From positions 291,001 to 355,000 of the forward strand of contig NZ_JQLW01000006.1 in NCBI RefSeq assembly GCF_000744415.1: 64,000 nucleotides of DNA. The letters are read 5' to 3'. The notes under the pieces are model-generated. The model was given only the letters and a program-made list of their open reading frames with translations. It was not told the DNA's origin and searched no databases. This DNA is from Ghiorsea bivora. Lineage in GTDB: Bacteria > Pseudomonadota > Zetaproteobacteria > Mariprofundales > Mariprofundaceae. Positions 57,461 to 64,000 of this stretch are shown here, piece after piece; positions within the stretch are counted from its first letter, which is position 1; the number at the start of each line of letters is the position of its first letter. Position numbers and translations under genes: made by a program.

Positions 57461-59115
57461 TTGTTTCACTGCATGTACGCCAGTTTGCACTTTTTGAACG
57501 CATCGAACTCGAGCTGAATAAAGGTATGACTGTATTTACAGGCGAAACAGGTGCTGGAAAATCAATTCTGGTGGATGCTTTGGGTGCAGTATTTGGCGCA
57601 CGTGCCAATGCGGACTGGGTGCGCCACGGTGCAGAAAAAGCTGAGGTCATTGCTGAAATTGACTCCCAAGATACGCGTCTACTTCAGCTACTCAAAGAAC
57701 AAGATATTGATGCCGATGATGGCATTATCATTCGCCGTGTCATCACTGCTGAAGGTCGCTCAAAGGCATGGGTGAATGGCATACCTACTGCTGCTGGTGT
57801 ATTAAAACAAATCGGTACCATTTGCTTTGATTTACATGGGCAACATGAGCACCAAACCCTGATGCAACCTGAGTTCCAACAACAGATTATTGATGCACGC
57901 GTTGAACCGACAGTAAAACAGGCAGTGCAAAAGGCATATACACAGCTCTCTGAAATCAATAAACGACTACGCGACTTGCATGGCAATCGTGATAATGCAC
58001 TTGAAAAAGAAACATGGATGCGCGAAGAAAGTGAACGTTTATTAGCATTAGATATTGAAGATGGTTTAGAAGACAAACTAGAAACCGAATGTGAAGCAGG
58101 GCGCAACATTGAACAAGTACAACAGGCTGCAGCAACCGCCCTTAATTTATTTGATGAACAAGAAGTAACTGTACGTAACCTGTTGGGTGAAATCATTCAC
58201 CAAGTTGAATCCATTGCAGAGCATCACCCTAGTTTACAAGAAGCCTATGCTTTACTCACGCAAATGGATGCGCTTGCCAGCGAAGTATCACCCTATTTAC
58301 AAGAGGTTTTGGACAGCCACGTTGATGCCATAAGTTTACAGCAAGCCGAAGATAGACTTGCCGACTTAAGAGCTGCCAAACGCAGGCATGATACCGATGA
58401 GAATGGGCTCTTAATACTCGTCAACCAGTGGCAAGAAGCTCTGAGCGCCTTGGATACAGCATCTTGGGATGAAGAAGCCCTACTTGCTCAACAAAAAACA
58501 CTGGAAACAGCTTATCAAGAAGCAGCAAAAGCACTTCACCAAGCTCGTATTCAGGCAGCAGACAAACTTGTTCAAAACCTGCGCCCTTTTTTAAATCAAT
58601 TGGGGCTTAAAAATATGCAGTTATCTGCAAGCATTGAACCACGTAGTGATAAAAACACATGGAAAACCGATGGTTGGGATGATATTCAATTGCTTGCCGC
58701 TGCAAATATTGGCGAACCATTCAAAAGCTTGGCAGATACAGCATCGGGTGGCGAGTTAAGCCGTTTAGTTTTAGCCCTCAAAGGCTGTGGAGCATTAGAA
58801 AATGAGCCTGACACCGCTATTTTTGATGAAGTCGATGTCGGTATTGGTGGTGAAACAGGCTGGTGTGTAGGTGAATTGCTGCGTAATATGGGTAGCGAGC
58901 GCCAAGTATTGGTTGTATCACATTTACCGCAAGTTGCTGCATGTGCCCACCATCAGGTTGCCATTGAAAAATCTGTGAAAGACAACCGCACACGTACCAA
59001 TTTAACATTACTTACAAACGAACAACGTACATCCGAAATTGCACGTATGTTGGGTGGTGTGAATGATGAAAGCCTTAGCCATGCCGCAACCATGCTTAAA
59101 CGCGGGCAAACTTGA
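57457..59115 (+). CDS. recN: DNA repair protein RecN
   Basis: 552 residues, SMC-like ATPase. Walker A FTGETGAGKSILVDAL at the N-terminus, LHGQHEHQTLM in the N-terminal lobe, a central coiled coil (about 150-380), and the ABC signature and Walker B SGGELSRLVLALKG / AIFDEVDVGIGG near the C-terminus. The ATG at 57457 overlaps the nadK stop. Confidence 0.96.
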   Translation: MIVSLHVRQFALFERIELELNKGMTVFTGETGAGKSILVDALGAVFGARANADWVRHGAEKAEVIAEIDSQDTRLLQLLKEQDIDADDGIIIRRVITAEGRSKAWVNGIPTAAGVLKQIGTICFDLHGQHEHQTLMQPEFQQQIIDARVEPTVKQAVQKAYTQLSEINKRLRDLHGNRDNALEKETWMREESERLLALDIEDGLEDKLETECEAGRNIEQVQQAAATALNLFDEQEVTVRNLLGEIIHQVESIAEHHPSLQEAYALLTQMDALASEVSPYLQEVLDSHVDAISLQQAEDRLADLRAAKRRHDTDENGLLILVNQWQEALSALDTASWDEEALLAQQKTLETAYQEAAKALHQARIQAADKLVQNLRPFLNQLGLKNMQLSASIEPRSDKNTWKTDGWDDIQLLAAANIGEPFKSLADTASGGELSRLVLALKGCGALENEPDTAIFDEVDVGIGGETGWCVGELLRNMGSERQVLVVSHLPQVAACAHHQVAIEKSVKDNRTRTNLTLLTNEQRTSEIARMLGGVNDESLSHAATMLKRGQT

Positions 59116-59585
59116 TGCGAAGCCCAACAATTGAAGTGCGCCCTGCACAAGCCCAAGATGTTGAACAAATTTATGCTTTAATGCTGCCTTTCATGCACGA
59201 TAAAACACTGATTAGCCGTGACTTAGATGATATTTTCGAACATTTGCAAGAGTTTGTCGTAGCGGTTAAAGATGAGGTGGTATTGGGCGTTTCTGCACTG
59301 CATGTTTATGACTCAGATTTGGCTGAAATCCGTTCGTTAGTGGTCTCGCCCAAGGCACAACGTATGTCCATTGGTCACCAGTTGGTCAAAACATGTGAAG
59401 CCATGAGCCGCAAATTGGGCATTACCCGAGTATTTGCCTTAACTTATATCGATAAATTCTTTCTATCTCAAGGTTATACCGTGGTCGCCAAAGAAAGTTT
59501 ACCGCATAAAATTTGGACAGTTTGTGTGCATTGCCCCAAATTTAGCCATTGTGATGAAATCGCGGTGGTTAAAACATTAACCTAA
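59115..59585 (+). CDS. GNAT acetyltransferase, ArgA-like short form
   Basis: 156 residues. Single GNAT domain with AEIRSLVVSPKAQRMSIGHQLVK for CoA binding and FALTYIDKFFLSQGY near the C-terminus, as in the stand-alone N-acetylglutamate synthases of other bacteria. The one-base TGATG overlap with recN argues for co-translation. Given argD and argF elsewhere in the window it may supply arginine synthesis, but another acetyl acceptor is possible. Confidence 0.78.
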   Translation: MRSPTIEVRPAQAQDVEQIYALMLPFMHDKTLISRDLDDIFEHLQEFVVAVKDEVVLGVSALHVYDSDLAEIRSLVVSPKAQRMSIGHQLVKTCEAMSRKLGITRVFALTYIDKFFLSQGYTVVAKESLPHKIWTVCVHCPKFSHCDEIAVVKTLT

Positions 59586-59618
59586 AGAGATGCTTATTTA
59601 TTGGTATTCTGCCAAAAG

Positions 59619-60299
59619 TCAGTGCTTCCCTAACAGCGGGTCTCTTTTCCCCAATGCAGCAAAACCTTGGTTTCTAAAATGACATGAATCGCAATGTCCG
59701 CAAGGGCTACCATCTTCTTTAGGGTCATAACATGAGCGGGTCATGGCATAATCTACCCCCAAGGCTAAACCCATTTGAATAATTTCTGACTTATCCAAAT
59801 GTAATAAGGGAGCAACTACTTCAAAATCAGCGCCTTCTACCCCTGCTTTGGTACCTAAAGCAACCGTTTTCGCAAATGAATCAAGAAATTCAGGTCTACA
59901 ATCAGGGTAACCTGAATAATCCACCACATTTGCACCTATCACCAATTTGTTTGCACCTACAGTTTCAGCAAATGCCGAAGCAAGCGACAGGAAAATAAGG
60001 TTACGTGCAGGCACATAAGTCGAGGGTATGCTTTGGCTTTCAACTTGATCTTTAGGTACATCCATTTCACTGGTTAAGGCTGAGCCCCCAATCGCATGTA
60101 AATCCACAGCAATCACCTGATGTTTTTTCACTGCAAAAGCTTTTGCAATATCTGCCGATGCTTGCAGTTCAATGTGATGCCGCTGCCCATAATCAAAAGC
60201 GATGCTATAACATTCCCAACCCTGCTTCTGTGTTGCCCATGCCAATGCCGTAGCTGAATCCAATCCGCCTGATAATAATACCACAGCTTTCCCTGTCAT
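59619..60299 (-). CDS. queC: 7-cyano-7-deazaguanine synthase
   Basis: 226 residues from the ATG at 60299, which overlaps the queE stop (ATGA). PP-loop VLLSGGLDSATAL, and the zinc site in CYDPKEDGSPCGHCDSCHFR. Converts 7-carboxy-7-deazaguanine to preQ0 for queuosine. The C-terminal tail is ordinary. QueD and FolE are not in the window. Confidence 0.96.
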   Translation of the reverse strand: MTGKAVVLLSGGLDSATALAWATQKQGWECYSIAFDYGQRHHIELQASADIAKAFAVKKHQVIAVDLHAIGGSALTSEMDVPKDQVESQSIPSTYVPARNLIFLSLASAFAETVGANKLVIGANVVDYSGYPDCRPEFLDSFAKTVALGTKAGVEGADFEVVAPLLHLDKSEIIQMGLALGVDYAMTRSCYDPKEDGSPCGHCDSCHFRNQGFAALGKRDPLLGKH

Positions 60300-60961
60300 A
60301 CGCCTGTTGCCTCCGCATCCCAAATATATTTATGGAGCTGCAATTGCAATCGCACTGGCAAGTTGTCTTCAACAATCCATGCAGCCAAGTCTTTAGGCTC
60401 AAGCGAACCCCAAGTGCACGACATTAATACTGTGCATTGCTTTGCCAAGTCATAAGTCGCCATTATATCTTTTGCCCATACATAATCTTCTCGATTTGTG
60501 AGCACAAACTTAATTTCTGTATTCTCTCGTAAATGTTGCATATTTTGCCAACGGTTACGTTTCACCTCACCACTTCCAGGTGTTTTTATATCCAAAATAA
60601 TTGCCACCTGTTCAGGAACTTTGGATATATCATGAGCACCCGCAGTCTCCAATTGCACATGTTTATACACGGGAAGCAACGCTTCTAACAATGCAATACA
60701 ATACTTTTGTGCCATCGGTTCCCCTCCTGTAACAAGGGCAATGGGTGTTAAAGGCTGAGGTAAATCTTTCAAAATAGTGTCTAAGTTTATGTTTTGCCCT
60801 GAATCTAAAGGAATCGCTTGGGGCGTATCACAGTACACACAGCGCAAGGGGCATCCCGCAAGGCGAATGAAAGTACATGGCATACCCGCCAATGTACTTT
60901 CTCCTTGTACACTTTGATAAATTTCATGGATGCGAAGTGATTTCGCAAGTGGACTATTTAT
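60296..60961 (-). CDS. queE: 7-carboxy-7-deazaguanine synthase, apparent ATA start
   Basis: Radical SAM enzyme that makes the 7-deazaguanine ring. The conserved N-terminus IHEIYQSVQGESTLAGMPC and the cluster motif CPLRCVYCDT are both in one open frame. No ATG, GTG or TTG precedes IHEIYQSVQGES in that frame, since the upstream in-frame stop is TGA six bases before an ATA. The ATA at 60961 has GGAG at a 6-base spacing and would give 221 residues, as expected for QueE. The first standard start is the TTG at about residue 26 (STL), which drops the whole conserved QueE N-terminus. Confidence 0.82.
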   Translation of the reverse strand: MNSPLAKSLRIHEIYQSVQGESTLAGMPCTFIRLAGCPLRCVYCDTPQAIPLDSGQNINLDTILKDLPQPLTPIALVTGGEPMAQKYCIALLEALLPVYKHVQLETAGAHDISKVPEQVAIILDIKTPGSGEVKRNRWQNMQHLRENTEIKFVLTNREDYVWAKDIMATYDLAKQCTVLMSCTWGSLEPKDLAAWIVEDNLPVRLQLQLHKYIWDAEATGV

Positions 60962-61760
60962 TTTTCACTCCACTTTTCTTAGCTAAATTATCCAGTTGAA
61001 TACGCGCTCTTTCTGCTGAACGGCTATCAGGATGTTCTTTAATCACACGCTCCAATGCAGAACGTGCATTTTTGGGTTGATGAAGTGTTATGTATACCGA
61101 TGCCAACTTCAATAATGCCGCAGCATGTTTTGGACTCTTTTTATACTTATTTGCAACAAGCTTAAAAGCATCAACCGCCTCTTTATCCCTATGTTGCGCA
61201 ATTAAACTTTCACCCAACCAGTAATAAGCTTGGTCAGTATATATACCTTCAGGATGTGCTTGAATTACAGCACTAAAACCATAAGACGATTCATCATAAC
61301 GCCCACTCTTTAATGCCAAATAAGCTGCTGTGTAAGCATTTTTTTCTGCCAAGGCTGCAGCATTGGCTTCAACAGGTTTCACCACTGCTGGATTAAGCTT
61401 AGCTGACAATTTATCTAACTTATCATTCAGTATTTTGGATTGTTTTTTAACTGCTTTCTTTTTCTTCGCTTGCTTTTTGGCATGTTCTTTTTTTGCCAAC
61501 GTTGCTTCCAATGCTCGAATTTTACTATCTTGCTTCGCCTGCTCTGTTTCCAAATAAATCACACGTTGATCCAAAAGCTCAACGTTTTGTTTGAGCTTAG
61601 CATTATTGGTATGTGCATCTTGTAAAGACTGTATCACCAAATCTTTATCCGCCAACCATGCATCAGGTTGTTTATCAACCATACACCCTGTCAACAACAC
61701 CAACAACAAAGCCACCGACAAAATCGGTGGCTTTAATCTAATAAGAAACAAAAGCTTCAT
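60954..61760 (-). CDS. cpoB: Tol-Pal system TPR protein CpoB (YbgF)
   Basis: 268 residues. Signal peptide with a lipobox-like LTGC (residues 23-26), a Lys-rich coiled coil (about 45-115) and C-terminal TPRs (about 140-265) with YTDQAYYWLGESLIAQHRDKEA. In E. coli CpoB adjusts PBP1B during constriction. Follows pal by 14 bases. tolQRAB is not in the window. Confidence 0.88.
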   Translation of the reverse strand: MKLLFLIRLKPPILSVALLLVLLTGCMVDKQPDAWLADKDLVIQSLQDAHTNNAKLKQNVELLDQRVIYLETEQAKQDSKIRALEATLAKKEHAKKQAKKKKAVKKQSKILNDKLDKLSAKLNPAVVKPVEANAAALAEKNAYTAAYLALKSGRYDESSYGFSAVIQAHPEGIYTDQAYYWLGESLIAQHRDKEAVDAFKLVANKYKKSPKHAAALLKLASVYITLHQPKNARSALERVIKEHPDSRSAERARIQLDNLAKKSGVKNK

Positions 61761-61774
61761 CTTAAACCTTAAAA

Positions 61775-62302
61775 TTAACGGTTAACAATATCACCGTGAC
61801 GATTTTGTGCCCAACAAGCTTCACCAGACCGTGTGCATACAGGGCGTTCTTCACCAAATGAAACTGTATCAATGCGCATAGGGCTTACACCATTCGCAAC
61901 CAACTCAGCTTTCACAGCTTTCGCACGTTCTTCACCTAGTGCCAAGTTATATTCACGGCTACCGCGCTCATCACAATTGCCTTCAACTGTAACCTTCACA
62001 TCTTTGTTCGCTTTCAGCCAAGCTGCATATTCTGCCAACACAGTTTTTCCAGAACTATTTACTTCAGCACTATTAAAAGCAAAATAAACAGAATTTGTTG
62101 CAGGTTTTGCAACCAAGTTTCCTGCTGATTGTGTGCTACTTGAACCATTTGCACCATTCATATCCGAAGACATTTCGCTGCTAGACTTGCCAGCATGCCC
62201 GTCCATAGTCACATCATCTTTTTTTCCACCACAGCCTGCAAATACCAAACTTGCTGCTGCAACAGCCACCAACGCCATTCTTGAATAATGTTTTGAAATC
62301 AT
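61775..62302 (-). CDS. pal: Peptidoglycan-associated lipoprotein Pal
   Basis: 175 residues. Lipobox VFAGC (residues 19-23), a Ser/Gly-rich linker (25-65) and an OmpA-like domain (about 70-175) with EGNCDERGSREYNLALGEERAKAV. Anchors the outer membrane to murein. The C-terminal Cys pair in VCTRSGEACW could form a disulfide. cpoB is directly downstream. Confidence 0.95.
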   Translation of the reverse strand: MISKHYSRMALVAVAAASLVFAGCGGKKDDVTMDGHAGKSSSEMSSDMNGANGSSSTQSAGNLVAKPATNSVYFAFNSAEVNSSGKTVLAEYAAWLKANKDVKVTVEGNCDERGSREYNLALGEERAKAVKAELVANGVSPMRIDTVSFGEERPVCTRSGEACWAQNRHGDIVNR

Positions 62303-62546
62303 GTTATCCCCTCTACTTATTAATAATACTGAGTCTGCTCAAATCTATATCTGTGTCAAATTGAACAACAAAACAGCCTCACTGTCCAGCACTTATCACT
62401 AAGTAATCCATTTGCGCACACTATATACATACCTTTTAGACACTTTTGTGACATCTGTCATGTTTTCTTAAAATTTGTCCGCTAAGTTTCACCATTCAAA
62501 AATAATATTCAGTTTAAATTACAATACATTTAAAGGAGAAATATCC

Positions 62547-63785
62547 ATGTTAAGGACAACACATATACTGACAACTGGTGTTTTACTATCTAGCACTCTG
62601 TTTGCAACAGTTACCACTGCAAAACCATATTACCCTGCAGCTGCACCTGCAACCTACCATGTAGGAGGCACATTAGTTGGCGTGAATATGATTTCATGTT
62701 CAACCTGCCACTCAAGCTCCCCCGCAACTGAAAACAATGTCACAACTTCATTTGGTGTTGCTTTTGGACAACGTTCTAATGATGACTTAGCAGGTTCACT
62801 ACTTAATGCTTACAATAGCTTGGCACCTTTAGATTCCGATGGCGATGGTTTTAGCAATCAGCAAGAAGCTTTTGCAGGTTCATTACTTAACTATAAAACA
62901 TCCACTCCCGCGTTAATAACACCTGATCAAACAGCCACTGGCATTACAGCCAAAGCGGTCACGGGCGGTCCCGTAAGCACTCTTTCTTTACAAGCAGGTA
63001 CACCAGTGATCGCATTAGGCGGCACCGTTGATTTTATATCACCATACAACTCTATAGCCCCTGCACTTAGCACCACAGAGTTTATGTTTAAAGATGGTGG
63101 TGCTCAAGCTGACGCTGTTATCACCTTCTACGACAACACAGGCACTGTTATTCCTCAGTTGCCTGCAAATAGTGCAGATAGTGGTTTCATTGCTAACATT
63201 TCAAATGGTAGCGTAAATATCACAATTAATGATGAGGGTGTTTTTGACCTATACAGCACCGCAGTTTTTCAACAAGAAGCTATAACTAAATACACCAATA
63301 GCCCTATCTCCATCGGTGGTGCTACAAATGTACCCGTAACTGCTACCGTTGATCCTTACGCAAAAGTAAGTCCACTGGCAATCATTGAACCTTATGCGCA
63401 AATTGATGCTTATGCTGTTGTTGATGATTATGCCGTTATTGGGGCTTATGCTCAAATTGGAGCTTATGCATATATTGGAAATGTTGATATTTACACAGGT
63501 ATTGATATTTATACTAATGTTATTGTTGATACTTATGCTTCAGTAGACACATATGTTACAGTGCCAACACGTATTACAGCTAAAGATGGTACTGGTTACG
63601 TTGCTGGCAAATTCTCGGTAACAACAACCCCTCCAACCCCGTTGATTTTAGGAGCAGCTGCAGCCACTGGTGACTCAGGAACAGCGGGAGGTCTACATTG
63701 CATGACTACAGGCTTGGGCACACAAGGTTTGATGTTCCTTGGTTTGCTAGGTACTGTATTTCTAGTACGACGTAAGCTAAATTAA
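62547..63785 (+). CDS. Secreted heme/Ca-loop/hexapeptide-repeat protein with sorting-like C-terminus
   Basis: 412 residues from the ATG at 62547 (AAGGAG 10 bases upstream). Signal peptide 1-25; one c-type heme motif CSTCH at 51-55; calcium-type loop DSDGDGFSNQQE at 96-107; beta-rich middle (115-265). Residues about 269-341 are twelve six-residue repeats such as PYAQID, AYAVVD, AYAQIG, NVDIYT, typical of a left-handed beta-helix. The C-terminus has Cys385, one hydrophobic helix (about 391-407) and RRK, like protein-sorting tails. Unusual architecture; no function assigned. Perfect terminator follows. Confidence 0.82.
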   Translation: MLRTTHILTTGVLLSSTLFATVTTAKPYYPAAAPATYHVGGTLVGVNMISCSTCHSSSPATENNVTTSFGVAFGQRSNDDLAGSLLNAYNSLAPLDSDGDGFSNQQEAFAGSLLNYKTSTPALITPDQTATGITAKAVTGGPVSTLSLQAGTPVIALGGTVDFISPYNSIAPALSTTEFMFKDGGAQADAVITFYDNTGTVIPQLPANSADSGFIANISNGSVNITINDEGVFDLYSTAVFQQEAITKYTNSPISIGGATNVPVTATVDPYAKVSPLAIIEPYAQIDAYAVVDDYAVIGAYAQIGAYAYIGNVDIYTGIDIYTNVIVDTYASVDTYVTVPTRITAKDGTGYVAGKFSVTTTPPTPLILGAAAATGDSGTAGGLHCMTTGLGTQGLMFLGLLGTVFLVRRKLN

Positions 63786-63805
63786 GCACGTAACACAATA
63801 TTACA

Positions 63806-63837
63806 AAAGGCTACTGTATTTCTACAGTAGCCTTTTT
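63806..63837 (+). terminator. Rho-independent terminator (bidirectional)
   Basis: Stem of 13 bp AAAGGCTACTGTA / TACAGTAGCCTTT with a TTTC loop, followed by TT. It also sits at the 3' end of the convergent tsaD gene, whose stop (63838-63836) overlaps the stem tail, so it may serve both strands. Confidence 0.88.
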
Positions 63838-64000
63838 ATGTTAGGTCTGTTAATTTCCATCGTGGATTGGCATCCCAATCATTTGTTATTTTATCATTTT
63901 GTTGAAAGCGCAAGGCACCCGCATAAGCAATCATTGCAGCATTATCAGTACAGTATGCCAAATCAGGTACAAAAACATTGATATCTTGCGCCTTAGATGC
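63836..64000 (-). CDS. tsaD: tRNA N6-adenosine threonylcarbamoyltransferase TsaD, C-terminal end
   Basis: 55 codons including the stop; the 5' part is outside the window. Reads FVPDLAYCTDNAAMIAYAGAL followed by DWDANPRWKL, matching the end of TsaD. CTDNAAMIA is its metal/ATP-region signature. With TsaB and TsaE it makes t6A37 in ANN-decoding tRNAs. Confidence 0.92.
   Translation of the reverse strand, partial: ASKAQDINVFVPDLAYCTDNAAMIAYAGALRFQQNDKITNDWDANPRWKLTDLT

Noticed and set aside
60296..60961. Frameshift explanation for queE
   Set aside because: The whole conserved N-terminus to C-terminus is in one frame; only the start codon is unusual.
1..64000. CRISPR array, tRNA/rRNA genes or complete insertion sequence
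   Set aside because: No regularly spaced repeats, cloverleaf-like segments, rRNA stretches or transposase motifs were found on either strand.

Overview
The window reads as a chromosomal segment of a Gram-negative proteobacterium of moderate, slightly AT-leaning composition. It is almost fully coding, with many 1-8 nt gene overlaps. Outer-membrane lipoprotein genes (pal, cpoB), a TonB-type protein, HemX/HemY, SspB and an Hda-like protein point to Proteobacteria. Several small c-type cytochromes and the gene mix would suit an iron-oxidising zetaproteobacterium (Mariprofundus/Ghiorsea-like), but that placement is inference and no marker here proves it.

Layout. 1-816: 5' part of pdhA (minus). 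1303-4198 (minus): [2Fe-2S] ferredoxin, sspB, a DUF2066-like protein, an Hda-like protein and a small L,D-transpeptidase. 4316-12246 (plus): PLP decarboxylase, hslU, cobC, cobS, hemD, hemB, hemX, hemY, linking a protease ATPase with cobalamin and heme synthesis. 12550-14651: argD-argF. 14652-15997: an accessory patch with noncoding repeats, a HigBA toxin-antitoxin pair with a palindromic operator, a translationally coupled cupin and a nested inverted repeat. 15998-17787: metallophosphoesterase and 2OG-Fe(II) oxygenase, divergent. 17768-22184 (minus): a Gld-like ABC export/auxiliary module ending in a HAD phosphatase.

22258-39767 (minus) is a complete dcw cluster: mraZ-rsmH-ftsL-ftsI-murE-murF-mraY-murD-ftsW-murG-murC-murB-ddl-ftsQ-ftsA-ftsZ. 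A sigma70-like promoter and a 10-bp-phased pair of MraZ-type boxes lie before mraZ. The MurC P-loop has Glu where the invariant Lys is expected.

39956-54508: two-component system, folK-folB-rlmB-DHH phosphoesterase (minus), a small cytochrome c with its own promoter and terminator, thyA, an EF-hand protein, gltX, a TonB-like protein, mutY, a PLP desulfhydrase/deaminase, ggt, a GyrI-like pseudogene relic and a membrane adenylate cyclase. Two more repeat patches flank the desulfhydrase gene. 54668-59585 (plus): htpX, a CinA-type MoCF protein, a diheme cytochrome, nadK, recN and a GNAT, tightly overlapped. 59619-62302 (minus): pal, cpoB, queE, queC. queE has no ATG/GTG/TTG upstream of its conserved N-terminus and appears to start at ATA. 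62547-63785: a secreted protein combining a heme motif, a calcium-type loop, twelve hexapeptide repeats and a C-terminal sorting-like tail. The window closes with the 3' end of tsaD.

The strongest leads are the heme/hexapeptide surface protein, the MurC P-loop substitution, the ATA start of queE, and a set of short inverted-repeat elements placed exactly between genes. No CRISPR array, tRNA, rRNA or intact insertion sequence was seen.
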